The notes beneath the pieces were generated by a model. It ran no database searches. It saw nothing but the letters and a program-made list of their open reading frames with translations, and was not told where the DNA came from. Of a stretch of DNA of 40,053 nt, positions 15,715-21,490 are shown in pieces (position 1 is the first letter of the stretch; the number at the start of each line of letters is the position of its first letter). A program made the position numbers and the translations under genes. This DNA comes from a virus, in IMG/VR virus record IMGVR_UViG_3300037156_000070, positions 1 through 40,053 of that record. One strand, 5' to 3'.

Positions 15715-15982
15715 GTTTGATGGCCTATGGGTAACTAGAAGTATCTCAAGAGTCATTCGATTTTATCATCGACCACTATGTGATCACCTTGAAGTAGATA
15801 CAGGCGGTGAATGTCCTATGGCTTATGTATTAGATGAAGCAGGTTTTGAAACTCTTGAAGCATACAAATGGGATGTAGTTGTTTATGATGATGCTAGTGA
15901 ACAGATGCAGGAGTTCATAGTTGAATTGCACTTAGATAACCAGGAAAACGAATTAAGACAATGGAGTGTTGACAATCCATAA
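15677..15982 (+). CDS. Hypothetical acidic protein, 101 aa
   Basis: This protein starts inside the preceding gene in another frame (38-base overlap). It is acidic, with FDGLWVTRSISRVIRFYHR (about 14-32), a Cys pair (C35 and C45) and an acidic C-terminal half (YDDASEQMQEFIVELHLDNQ). No alternative ATG, GTG or TTG shortens it sensibly. Its last codons contain the promoter at 15969-15997. Function is unknown. Confidence 0.5.
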   Translation: MEQHPGQDPIGFEFDGLWVTRSISRVIRFYHRPLCDHLEVDTGGECPMAYVLDEAGFETLEAYKWDVVVYDDASEQMQEFIVELHLDNQENELRQWSVDNP

Positions 15983-15997
15983 TCATAAGCGTATATA
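15969..15997 (+). promoter_or_regulatory. Consensus-like sigma70 promoter for a small RNA
   Basis: TTGACA (15969-15974), 17 bases, then TATATA (15992-15997). It lies across the 3' end of the hypothetical gene and points toward a stretch of only about 85 bases that ends in a terminator before the oppositely oriented genes. The predicted start is near 16004. Confidence 0.7.
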
Positions 15998-16003
15998 TTT
16001 AAG

Positions 16004-16087
16004 TGTACCGTTAGGTTGCGATCAGTAAGCACTTTACCAGATTAATCCAAAGTTTGTATATAGCCCCTGCAACCAGGGGCATTTTTT
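16004..16087 (+). ncRNA. Predicted about 80-nt small RNA between convergent operons
   Basis: The interval is bounded by a near-consensus promoter and an intrinsic terminator and has no ORF of note. AAGTG (16001-16005) can pair with CACTT (16030-16034), although part of that arm may lie just before the start. GGTTGC (16014-16019) is complementary to GCAACC (16069-16074), which spans the terminator loop, so a long-range or loop-loop contact is possible. Because the gene at 16086-16469 is read toward it, it could also act on that mRNA's 3' end. The target is unknown and no known RNA family was recognised. Confidence 0.55.
16063..16087 (+). terminator. Intrinsic terminator
   Basis: Stem GCCCCTG (16063-16069) with CAGGGGC (16074-16080), 4-base loop CAAC, then A and six T. 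It would end rightward transcription and the small RNA. On the minus strand the following bases are TATATAC, so it is only a weak terminator for the leftward operon. Confidence 0.85.
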
Positions 16088-16469
16088 ATACCTCAATTTT
16101 CTTGTTATATATTTTCTCTAAGTCTTCAACATCTAAACTTCGCTTAAGCTGGTTGCAATTATTGCAGGCCGGTTTTAAATTACTTATTTCATACTTAAGC
16201 TCAGGATGCCTGGCTTTACTTTTTACATGCTCAAGTTGAATAGTTGATCTGGTCAGCTTCACCGGACAGTTAGGACTAATCTGCAGATAGCAGATCCAAA
16301 CGCCTTTTTCGTCAGGTGGATTGACCTTGAACCACTCTCTGTTAGTTAAGGTTCTTAGATCATGAGTCTTCTCAGACTCTTGTTTTAGTGCCTTGCGTGG
16401 CTTGTTTAAGCACATTAATGAACTATGATACAGGCCACCGCAATAAGTACATGGTTTTTGTTTAAACAT
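16086..16469 (-). CDS. HNH nuclease/zinc protein, possibly NinG-like
   Basis: The 127-residue protein has an N-terminal zinc-type pattern (CTYCGGLYHSSLMC, about 7-20). An HNH core follows with IQLEHVKSKARH (about 77-88), SNLKPACNNCN (about 96-106) and a basic helix QLKRSLDVEDL. Zinc finger plus HNH in a recombination operon recalls lambda NinG/Rap-like proteins that cut branched DNA, but length and details differ, so plain HNH nuclease is the safer call. It is the last gene of the leftward operon. Confidence 0.7.
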   Translation of the reverse strand: MFKQKPCTYCGGLYHSSLMCLNKPRKALKQESEKTHDLRTLTNREWFKVNPPDEKGVWICYLQISPNCPVKLTRSTIQLEHVKSKARHPELKYEISNLKPACNNCNQLKRSLDVEDLEKIYNKKIEV

Positions 16470-16479
16470 TTTTATTTCC

Positions 16480-16704
16480 TTAAATTAAATACGACCTCAT
16501 TATTTCATGCTCAATCTTATGGGCCTTTACCTCAATACGTTTTAACTCCTTGGCCTTCTTACGTGCTTCAGCAGACTTCTTGCCAGCTTCAGAGGTAAAC
16601 TTCTTTAGTCTCTCTGGACTCATGGTTTGAAGGAACTTCTTGCCGGTAGTACCGCCTTTACGGCCAGCTTCAACTGTCTTAGGGTTATTCTTTTCAAACG
16701 GCAT
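16480..16704 (-). CDS. Small basic KGG-like protein
   Basis: A 74-residue, Lys-rich protein with AGRKGGTTGKKF (about 13-24) and an alanine/lysine helix (EAGKKSAEARKKAKELKRIEV). The GRKGG motif resembles KGG-repeat small proteins of unknown function. The charge suggests nucleic-acid binding. It starts at a TAATG overlap with the membrane micro-ORF upstream, with AAGGAG as ribosome site. Confidence 0.65.
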   Translation of the reverse strand: MPFEKNNPKTVEAGRKGGTTGKKFLQTMSPERLKKFTSEAGKKSAEARKKAKELKRIEVKAHKIEHEIMRSYLI

Positions 16705-16817
16705 TAGATTCTCCTTTTAATTAAGTGGATGGTTAGCATTATTATTATAGCGAATGTTGTTACGCTACAGGTGATTAGAAAAATAGGTACGCTATTGTAT
16801 ACGATATAGTCCGTCAT
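16704..16817 (-). CDS. 37-aa single-helix membrane microprotein
   Basis: This small ORF begins inside the winged-helix gene in another frame (26-base overlap) and ends at a TAATG overlap with the next gene. It has a good AAAAGGAT ribosome site upstream. The sequence begins MTDYIVYNSVP and has a membrane segment (about 11-32, IFLITCSVTTFAIIIMLTIHL) and a basic end KRRI. It fills what would otherwise be an 87-base gap. A membrane helper or host-takeover peptide is possible. Function is unknown. Confidence 0.6.
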   Translation of the reverse strand: MTDYIVYNSVPIFLITCSVTTFAIIIMLTIHLIKRRI

Positions 16818-17103
16818 GGATAATCCTTTTCGGTACTTCCCGAATTAAAGTTCCGGTAGTCTTCCAGTAAATGACCTTGCGATTAGTAACTGGATGTACT
16901 TCCTTATATGCTACAACAACTAATTTCATCTCTCTAAGCTCCATAACACGCCCTGTAACTCGATTAACTTCCCAATCTAGCTCATGCGCTATATCATAGT
17001 TACAAGCCGATCCTAGGCGCTCTATGGTGTCATAAATGCGTACTTGCTTATCGCCAAGGTGTTTTAACTCGACATAAGCTAATAGGCTAGTTTGTTGCAT
17101 CAT
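16792..17103 (-). CDS. Winged-helix DNA-binding protein
   Basis: The 103-residue protein has a recognisable helix-turn-helix core: QVRIYDTIERLGSACNYDIAHELDWEVNRVTGRVMELREMKLV (about 20-62), followed by a beta wing with a Lys/Arg-rich hairpin (EVHPVTNRKVIYWKTTG, about 69-85). This is the MarR-like fold used by small phage regulators and by replication initiator N-termini. It overlaps the NinB-like gene by 4 bases (ATGA) and is a candidate regulator or replication helper. DNA target sites were not identified. Confidence 0.68.
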   Translation of the reverse strand: MMQQTSLLAYVELKHLGDKQVRIYDTIERLGSACNYDIAHELDWEVNRVTGRVMELREMKLVVVAYKEVHPVTNRKVIYWKTTGTLIREVPKRIIHDGLYRIQ

Positions 17104-17513
17104 AAGTATCTCCTATTTTGTTCTATTAAATTATCTATTTGTAGTAGCCACTCTTTATCTGTAGCAAGGGGTAGATCATAGCCTTGCTCAGATGACTTCT
17201 GGCGAAAAACGTCAATAGTCTTTGCCATATCTTCCTTGCTTAGATCAGCGGAACTTCTGAAAAATACTCGATCCTTCTTACGATAGATGTATATAGGCTT
17301 GTTTAGTTCCTTATAGATCTGTTTAGCTTCCTCGATTGTGTAACCGAAGTGTTCACCAAATGCCCCTATAATTAAATGTAAGTAGCTATTCTGGCTTAGA
17401 GTCCGGTTAGGACTAATTGCTTTAATCTCAACCATATCTTTGCGCCTAACAAGGTAACTGATCCGATTACGTGCCGCCTTAACTTCAGTGGGATTAGATA
17501 GTTGGTACTTCAT
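17100..17513 (-). CDS. NinB/Orf-like recombination protein
   Basis: This 137-residue protein contains NRTLSQNSYLHLIIGAFGEHFGYTIEEAKQIYKEL (about 37-70). It matches the RTxxQNxxxHxxIxxxAxxxGxtxEexK pattern found in phage NinB/Orf-type recombination mediators and in related small phage proteins. The second half (SADLSKEDMAKTIDVFRQKSSEQGYDLP, about 89-116) matches the usual Ser-Thr, helix, GxxLP ending of this group. Lambda Orf assists strand annealing with SSB. Here RecT-like and exonuclease genes lie upstream in the same operon. Confidence 0.6.
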   Translation of the reverse strand: MKYQLSNPTEVKAARNRISYLVRRKDMVEIKAISPNRTLSQNSYLHLIIGAFGEHFGYTIEEAKQIYKELNKPIYIYRKKDRVFFRSSADLSKEDMAKTIDVFRQKSSEQGYDLPLATDKEWLLQIDNLIEQNRRYL

Positions 17514-17559
17514 CGCTATCCCCCTCTTGAGTTTCCCTTCCTAATACTTTATGTGTCAT
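17494..17559 (-). CDS. Overlapping 21-aa micro-ORF
   Basis: This ORF encodes MTHKVLGRETQEGDSDEVPTI. Its ATG forms an ATGA overlap with the stop of the 17556-17750 gene, its end overlaps the start of the NinB-like gene, and GAGGAAG precedes it. Double coupling argues that it is translated and may help carry ribosomes across the gap. No function is visible. Confidence 0.45.
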   Translation of the reverse strand: MTHKVLGRETQEGDSDEVPTI

Positions 17560-17750
17560 AGCTTTGCTTCCTCGTCTTTAATTTCTAAGACTGCATCTAT
17601 ACTAAATTGAGCACCTGCTTGGTATATTTTAGCTATTAACCGCTTATCTAGCTTGTCCAGCTCATTCAGCTCGTTACCAGTTAAGCTGTCTAAAAACTTC
17701 ATTAAGTGAATAGGCATCTTGGCTAATAATTTATCTCGTATATCACTCAT
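17556..17750 (-). CDS. Small hypothetical protein, 64 aa
   Basis: A helical, charged product (IRDKLLAKMPIHLMKFLDSL, then NELNELDKLDKRLIAKIYQAG) with an acidic tail EIKDEEAKL. AAAGGAGATAGA precedes the ATG. No family is recognised. Member of the leftward early operon. Confidence 0.6.
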   Translation of the reverse strand: MSDIRDKLLAKMPIHLMKFLDSLTGNELNELDKLDKRLIAKIYQAGAQFSIDAVLEIKDEEAKL

Positions 17751-17812
17751 TCTATCTCCTTTACTTTATGTTCTGGGGTGGGCTTAGTTTCTATAGTAAA
17801 TCCCTCATACAC
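17747..17812 (-). CDS. Possible 21-aa GTG-start micro-ORF
   Basis: The ORF starts with GTG inside the end of the DUF1660-like gene and stops as an ATGA overlap with the next gene. The sequence begins VYEGFTIETKPTPEHK. No ribosome site is visible. Only the exact stop-start coupling supports it. Confidence 0.25.
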   Translation of the reverse strand: MYEGFTIETKPTPEHKVKEIE

Positions 17813-18018
17813 TTATCGCATGATTTAGGATAAAAACCACCAGCCCAATGCTGTCTCCAGCTATGTAAACCAATACGACACCAAAAATCCCTGTTAGCAT
17901 ATCTAAGCTTTGCTTCATCTTTTACTTTTAATTCTTTGTTGACTCTGAGTAGCTCGGGGGTAACTGGTACGCCACGACTTCTTTGTTGCTCAATGAAACC
18001 ATCAAAATATTTACTCAT
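17791..18018 (-). CDS. Small zinc-binding protein, DUF1660-like
   Basis: The ATG at 18018 is preferred to one at 18033, because the ribosome site GGAGGGTG lies between them and would be read as codons by the longer form. The 75-residue product ends with FWCRIGLHSW...YPKSCDKCMRDLL. Its C-x4-H-x(n)-C-x2-C spacing resembles the short prophage zinc proteins of the DUF1660 type (CxxxGHKW...CxRC). Function of that family is unknown. Confidence 0.65.
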   Translation of the reverse strand: MSKYFDGFIEQQRSRGVPVTPELLRVNKELKVKDEAKLRYANRDFWCRIGLHSWRQHWAGGFYPKSCDKCMRDLL

Positions 18019-18049
18019 AAACACCCTCCACAATTAGCTAGATTAGCAG

Positions 18050-18463
18050 TCATCTTTTAATTCCTTCGTCAGCATCTATTTCAATATCTATATCTTCACT
18101 AGAGGTTTCAAATTCAGGTCTAGTCCATTTACCCTCTAATTCCTTTAACTTTTCTTGTAGGTCGGCTTTCCGTTCATGTAAGTAATCTAGTTTCTTAATT
18201 TTTATACTACTTCTAGCTCTACGGTCTTGAATAGCTTTCTCTATTTCATCTATCCTCGCCCTTAATTTCTCAATTTCTATTTGGGTGGCGTGTAATTCAG
18301 TTATTGAGTCTACTAAACCAACAAATTCGTGTATTAGTTCATCACCATTTTGATTAAAGTTATACTTATCTATTTTGGTGTGTCCATCTGTTGCCGATAA
18401 TATAACTCCAGGTAATTGTTCTAACAATATCTTTTCAACATCTAAATTAAAGTAATTACTCAT
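18050..18463 (-). CDS. Coiled-coil protein, 137 aa
   Basis: A helical N-terminal domain (VEKILLEQLPGVILSA) is followed by a long coiled coil (about 50-112, EIEKLRARIDEIEKAIQDRR and KADLQEKLKELEGKW) and a very acidic tail (SSEDIDIEIDADEGIKR). No catalytic motif is present. AAAAGGAG serves as ribosome site inside the preceding micro-ORF. It may be a scaffold or inhibitor within the DNA-metabolism operon. Function is unknown. Confidence 0.62.
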   Translation of the reverse strand: MSNYFNLDVEKILLEQLPGVILSATDGHTKIDKYNFNQNGDELIHEFVGLVDSITELHATQIEIEKLRARIDEIEKAIQDRRARSSIKIKKLDYLHERKADLQEKLKELEGKWTRPEFETSSEDIDIEIDADEGIKR

Positions 18464-18510
18464 ATCATCTCCTTTTCATCTAACCAGCTATAGTTATCTT
18501 TCATGGTCAT
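18460..18510 (-). CDS. Possible 16-aa micro-ORF coupled at both ends
   Basis: The ORF encodes MTMKDNYSWLDEKEMI. Its ATG overlaps the previous stop (ATGA) and its TGA overlaps the next ATG (ATGA), with the next gene's AAGGAG inside it. Perfect coupling at both ends suggests translation, perhaps only as a bridge. Confidence 0.4.
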   Translation of the reverse strand: MTMKDNYSWLDEKEMI

Positions 18511-18704
18511 AGCTTGTCCGCCTTTATAGCAACGTAAAGCTTTTTCATACTTTCGTTATCTAAAGTAAAATTACCGCTACCTTCTCCATGAGTTCCGTTT
18601 ACAAGTATATGATTACTATTAAAATTTATAGTTACAATATTATCTATATTTAAAACAAAAGTTTCGTTATATCTAGTTTCTTTGACTTGTATAAATTGCC
18701 CCAT
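18507..18704 (-). CDS. Small hypothetical protein, 65 aa
   Basis: A beta-rich sequence (FIQVKETRYNETFVLNIDNI, HILVNGTHGEGSGNFTLD) ends in a helix (ESMKKLYVAIKADKL). The ribosome site GGGGAGGAG is among the strongest in the operon, so high expression is likely. No family is recognised. Confidence 0.6.
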   Translation of the reverse strand: MGQFIQVKETRYNETFVLNIDNIVTINFNSNHILVNGTHGEGSGNFTLDNESMKKLYVAIKADKL

Positions 18705-18732
18705 AATCTACTCCTCCCCTTTAAATAATTTA

Positions 18733-19272
18733 TTATCGGTCATATAGTTTTTCCTTAAATCTTTTAATTAGTTGCTCATCCCTCGGAACATCAATAACCT
18801 TAAAGCACAATGAAGTATCTTCAATGTCAGGGTTATAGTGTATTAGCCTAGCCATGTCCGATTCGCTTATCATTAGGCCAAACTGGATCTGAGCATAGAC
18901 TTCTATTGGTGTATCTTCTAGGCAAGCTAAATGCTTTTCTTCTTTAAAACACTTAACTTCTAGTGGCATGATGCCATTTTTAATCACCACATAGTTGTCC
19001 GGACTATAACCGGCATCAGGGAACTGATCATTGGTCATAAACCCTATAGCTTCTGTTTTAACGTCATATACGGCTTCGTAAGCTTCTAATGCCTTAACTT
19101 CAAGAATATGTCCACGTTCGGCCCAAAAACCGCCAGAACTAATGTTAGCGGTTCCTGTAGCAGCCTTTTTACCACGTGCTAATAGAACAGCAGCATTACT
19201 AGCAGTAACTTTACCGATTCGTAATGCGTGCCATTCACTGGATCCTTGCTCAACTTTATGATAGGTTAGCAT
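18733..19272 (-). CDS. YqaJ/lambda-type 5'-3' exonuclease
   Basis: The 179-residue protein shows the family's ordered motifs: QGSSEWHALRIGKVTASN (9-26), ERGHILEVKAL (52-62), the metal-site aspartate in GYSPDNYV (D92), PLEVKC (E105, K107) and the helix YAQIQFGLMIS (about 127-137). Such enzymes degrade one strand from a DNA end to give a single strand for annealing. The RecT-like gene lies directly upstream and overlaps by 17 bases, forming the usual exonuclease-annealase pair for phage recombination and recombination-dependent replication. Confidence 0.88.
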   Translation of the reverse strand: MLTYHKVEQGSSEWHALRIGKVTASNAAVLLARGKKAATGTANISSGGFWAERGHILEVKALEAYEAVYDVKTEAIGFMTNDQFPDAGYSPDNYVVIKNGIMPLEVKCFKEEKHLACLEDTPIEVYAQIQFGLMISESDMARLIHYNPDIEDTSLCFKVIDVPRDEQLIKRFKEKLYDR

Positions 19273-19963
19273 TTTCTCTAGCCTTCTTAATTATGTCAGC
19301 TTGCTTATCATCAGTAGCTGTAACCTTATCTGCTAGGCCGTAAGATTCGTTATCGACTTTATCTATCTCGATAGTAATATCGTTGAAGTGTCGCTTGCAG
19401 GCACGCTTAATGACACTCTTAAGCCAGAACTCTGATTCCCATTTATCCCAAGTGCTAGAATTTTTACTACCTTTTTTCATCTCTTCAAAGTCATGCCGGT
19501 TCAATGCTTCAAAGTAATCTTGGCCGTCAATCTTAATAATGCAGTAAGCACCATTAATCTTAGAGTTACCAAAAGGATCACCGAATTGATGAGAGTAAAC
19601 TACTTCACCGGATTCTTTAGCAACAGAAAAAGTATCGCCTTCTCGGACTAGCTGAACATCAAAGGTTGCAGTTGGATAGATAGACTTAACTTTATTCTTA
19701 TAGCCATGATAAGTAACCATAGCCATGCCCTTGCCGGTTATGACAACATTAACACCATCTATTACAAGGCCAAGTCCTTTAAACTTGAAGGCCATTGTAT
19801 ATAGCTGATCATCGGTGTTGCTTGTTACTGGCTTATAATCTGATTTGGAATTTTTCTCTTGGGTCTTTTGCCCTTCAATATATGCCAAAAACTTATTAAT
19901 ATCATTTACCGGCATATGCATCTTTTTGAGTTTATCTTTTAGTGTAGTTGCTTGAACCATCAT
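19256..19963 (-). CDS. RecT-like single-strand annealing protein
   Basis: This 235-residue protein has the RecT hallmarks. A central beta segment ends in ATFDVQLVREGDTFSVAKES (about 104-123), and GAYCIIKIDGQDYFEALNRH (about 141-160) follows. The conserved end is SSTWDKWESEFWLKSVIKRA (about 171-190), equivalent to the family's W-x3-M-x2-KtxiRr helix. Such proteins bind single strands and anneal them. It starts in an ATGA overlap with a 59-residue gene and overlaps the exonuclease. Confidence 0.82.
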   Translation of the reverse strand: MMVQATTLKDKLKKMHMPVNDINKFLAYIEGQKTQEKNSKSDYKPVTSNTDDQLYTMAFKFKGLGLVIDGVNVVITGKGMAMVTYHGYKNKVKSIYPTATFDVQLVREGDTFSVAKESGEVVYSHQFGDPFGNSKINGAYCIIKIDGQDYFEALNRHDFEEMKKGSKNSSTWDKWESEFWLKSVIKRACKRHFNDITIEIDKVDNESYGLADKVTATDDKQADIIKKARENANLS

Positions 19964-20139
19964 AGTAACCTCTCTAACTTAGCGTAAATATCCCTAACCT
20001 TAGTGAAAGGGATAGTATCTTTTAATATAGCTTCATCAACTGCATCAAACAGTTTTTCAGCTTCGTCTATAGTTAAATTCCCTAGCGATATTGAAACCGC
20101 TAGGAACATTAAAGACTCTTTTCTAACATTAGGAGTCAT
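19960..20139 (-). CDS. Small helical protein, 59 aa
   Basis: A short gene that fills the space before recT. The ATG lies one base beyond the stop of the 20141 gene, AAAGGTGA is its ribosome site, and the TGA overlaps the RecT-like start (ATGA). The product is helical (VRKESLMFLAVSISLGNL, TIDEAEKLFDAVDEAIL, FTKVRDIYAKLERLL). No family is recognised, but the spacing and coupling make it a confident gene. Confidence 0.7.
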   Translation of the reverse strand: MTPNVRKESLMFLAVSISLGNLTIDEAEKLFDAVDEAILKDTIPFTKVRDIYAKLERLL

Positions 20140-20140
20140 A

Positions 20141-20548
20141 TTATTTCACCTTTTTATTTAAGCGATAGTAACTATTATCTGCAGTACCGGTTGGTAGCTC
20201 GTCATATAGTTCATAATGCTTTTTAATTTTATCCATCTTTGCAACCTTAACAGTCTCAGTATATTCAGCAGGTAGTTTTTCAAGATCTACAACCTTAATA
20301 CCAAATACCTTGCTAACAGATACCTTAAAGTTTTCATTCTCTATAACATCGAAGTAACCGGCTTGGATCAGTTCATCTTTAACCTGAGTCCACATTTCAG
20401 TTACTTTGCGCTCTAACTCTTTTTGTTCCTTTAAGAATTTAGCAAATGCCTTATTCTCAAGTTCAAACTTAGTTAGTTTATCTAACATCTTCTGTTCTTC
20501 TTTGGTAGCCTTTAAAGCTAACTTCTGGGCGTTCTTAATATCACTCAT
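20141..20548 (-). CDS. Coiled-coil DNA-metabolism protein, Gp157- or Gam-like
   Basis: The 135-residue protein has an N-terminal long helix (KNAQKLALKATKEEQKMLDKLTKFELENKA... to about 60). A compact C-terminal part follows in which VVDLEKLPAEYTETVKVAKMDKIKKHYE (about 91-118) resembles the IPxEYx(n)xDKxxIKxxxK motif of phage Gp157- and Gam-type proteins. Gam proteins protect DNA ends from host nucleases; Gp157 proteins accompany annealing proteins. Leading the recombination operon fits both. The exact family is uncertain. Confidence 0.5.
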   Translation of the reverse strand: MSDIKNAQKLALKATKEEQKMLDKLTKFELENKAFAKFLKEQKELERKVTEMWTQVKDELIQAGYFDVIENENFKVSVSKVFGIKVVDLEKLPAEYTETVKVAKMDKIKKHYELYDELPTGTADNSYYRLNKKVK

Positions 20549-20619
20549 TTTATTACCACCCTTATCTGGCCTAGATAGCCGTTTTTAGTTTGTTGTTTTA
20601 TATATTGTTGTACTGTCAT
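20545..20619 (-). CDS. Leader peptide, 24 aa, first ORF of the leftward operon
   Basis: The product begins MTVQQYIKQQTKNGYLGQ. It has a strong AAGGAGTACGC ribosome site (GGAGTACGC is 20621-20629 on the plus strand), and its TGA overlaps the next start (ATGA). It is the first translated sequence after the promoter at 20650-20679. That ribosome site is complementary for nine bases to the small RNA loop at 20720-20731. Confidence 0.65.
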   Translation of the reverse strand: MTVQQYIKQQTKNGYLGQIRVVIK

Positions 20620-20649
20620 AGCGTACTCCTTGCTTTAATTGACCCTCTA

Positions 20650-20679
20650 ATTTTAACAAAAGCATAACAAGCCTGTCAA
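20650..20679 (-). promoter_or_regulatory. Sigma70 promoter of the leftward early operon
   Basis: On the minus strand TTGACA (20674-20679), an 18-base spacer and TAAAAT (20650-20655). It stands about 30 bases before the leader peptide and is the only clear promoter found for all leftward genes to 16086. Confidence 0.75.
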
Positions 20680-20687
20680 GTGCTTTA

Positions 20688-20696
20688 TGGTATAAT
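20688..20696 (+). promoter_or_regulatory. Extended -10 promoter of the hairpin RNA and tRNA
   Basis: TG-G-TATAAT begins at 20688, with the hexamer at 20691-20696. It faces away from the leftward promoter, with transcription expected from about 20703. No good -35 is seen, which the TGn extension can offset. Confidence 0.7.
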
Positions 20697-20702
20697 TATA
20701 GT

Positions 20703-20759
20703 TCAGTGTCATTAGGATGATTGCGTACTCCAACTCTTTTAACCTAATGACACTTTTTT
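20703..20759 (+). ncRNA. Small hairpin RNA with anti-ribosome-site loop
   Basis: A perfect 11-bp stem GTGTCATTAGG (20706-20716) with CCTAATGACAC (20743-20753) ends in six T (20754-20759), giving a terminated RNA of about 57 nt. The 26-nt loop carries ATTGCGTACTCC (20720-20731). It is the exact complement of GGAGTACGCAAT at 21235-21246, the ribosome site and first two bases of the start codon of the 21245 gene. Nine of these bases also match the sites before 22528 and 20619. It could be a trans-acting translational repressor or, more simply, a terminator with a chance loop. Confidence 0.55.
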
Positions 20760-20761
20760 GT

Positions 20762-20835
20762 TGGCTTGTCATCTAATGGTAGGATAGTGGACTTTGACTC
20801 CATCAATCTAGGTTCGAGTCCTAGCGAGCCAGCCA
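20762..20835 (+). tRNA. tRNA-Gln (anticodon UUG)
   Basis: A full cloverleaf can be drawn. Acceptor TGGCTTG pairs with CGAGCCA. The D stem is ATC/GAT and the anticodon stem GTGGA/TCCAT around loop CTTTGAC (anticodon TTG). The T stem is CTAGG/CCTAG around TTCGAGT, and the discriminator G is followed by an encoded CCA. It reads CAA codons, which are very common in the Gln-rich internal and linker proteins here. It is the only tRNA found. Confidence 0.92.
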
Positions 20836-21244
20836 TTATAAAAAGAGAAAACCCCTATTGCTAGGGGCCTTGATCGTGTTCTCTTATAAGCGACTCAGCC
20901 GTTGACTTAATATTAACAATACGTATAATAGATGTCAACACTTGATCGTGTTCCGGACAGTTCAAATGTTAGGCCGGTTAAACCTAACAACCACACTCAA
21001 ACTCATGTAACGAGGGCGAGACTAGTACAGTTAAGGGAGAAAAGGACTTGTTACATAAGTTCTTCTTAACTATGTATTTGATCTTTTAATTATTAATTGC
21101 TTCATTAAAAAACAGTACCAGCCTAAATCTATGCTTCAAAGAACAAGACTAGATAATCTCTTCTAACTTATAAACTATATACTTGACTTATACAACAAAA
21201 GCATATACACTATACAGGTCATTAATAAATACAAGGAGTACGCA
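20836..21244 (+). promoter_or_regulatory. Structured intergenic leader, no gene seen
   Basis: This 409-base stretch has no convincing ORF but several ordered elements. Just after the tRNA a long stem-loop pairs TTATAA..GAGAA (20836-20849) with TTCTCTTATAA (20879-20889) around CCCCTA/TAGGGG (20852-20857, 20862-20867). CTTGATCGTGTTC occurs twice (20869-20881 and 20941-20953), flanking the promoter at 20902-20929. Hairpins TGTTAGG/CCTAACA (20967-20989) and a two-part stem AGTTAAG..AAGGACTT with AAGTTCTT..CTTAACT (21029-21071) follow. It may be an operator-plus-leader region or a replication origin. Confidence 0.5.
20902..20929 (+). promoter_or_regulatory. Promoter of the rightward early block
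   Basis: TTGACT (20902-20907), 16 bases, TATAAT (20924-20929). GTTGAC (20901-20906) and GTCAAC (20934-20939) form an inverted repeat around it, and the second copy of a 13-base repeat with AACAC/GTGTT symmetry lies at the expected start. These are plausible repressor or activator sites. The transcript would have an untranslated leader of about 300 nt. Confidence 0.65.
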
Positions 21245-21490
21245 ATGACTAAATCAACTAAAAAAGTAGAGAAAACTACTGAAAAAACAACTAAGGTAAT
21301 AAATAAAGATTCCCTTCTAAAAGTATTAGACTGGGTAGCAAAGATAGTAGCTGGAGTATTCTTCATAGCATGTACCTATGGATATGTCTCAGGTTGGTTA
21401 AAGACTCATCAGAACAACTATGATCTAAGCCGAATTGGTGCTATTCTAGTTGTTAGTGTTGCGCTATACCTTTTCTTACGAAAAAAATAG
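21245..21490 (+). CDS. Small membrane protein with two helices
   Basis: The 81-residue protein has a Lys/Thr-rich start (about 1-24) followed by two membrane segments (about 28-48, VLDWVAKIVAGVFFIACTYGY, and about 64-78, IGAILVVSVALYLFL) and a basic end RKK. It is the first rightward gene, with ribosome site AGGAGTACGC, the predicted target of the hairpin RNA upstream. Holin, antiholin or exclusion roles are all possible; none is shown. It precedes a secreted wall enzyme. Confidence 0.62.
   Translation: MTKSTKKVEKTTEKTTKVINKDSLLKVLDWVAKIVAGVFFIACTYGYVSGWLKTHQNNYDLSRIGAILVVSVALYLFLRKK

Noticed and set aside
18722-18757. 11-codon ORF (MTDNKLFKGEE) overlapping the exonuclease end
   Set aside because: Too short to judge and it contains the ribosome site of the following gene; no support beyond being open.
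20706-20753. A minus-strand reading of the hairpin with GGAGTACGCAAT in the loop as a ribosome site for a 19-residue ORF (MTLNYNYTIK...)
   Set aside because: The ribosome site to ATG distance is too long (about 14 bases) and the leftward promoter starts transcription downstream of this point, so it would not be in that mRNA.
20869-20953. CTTGATCGTGTTC repeats as a CRISPR array or att sites
   Set aside because: Only two copies with 59 bases between, one flanked by a promoter; no integrase or further repeats, so an operator or leader role fits better.
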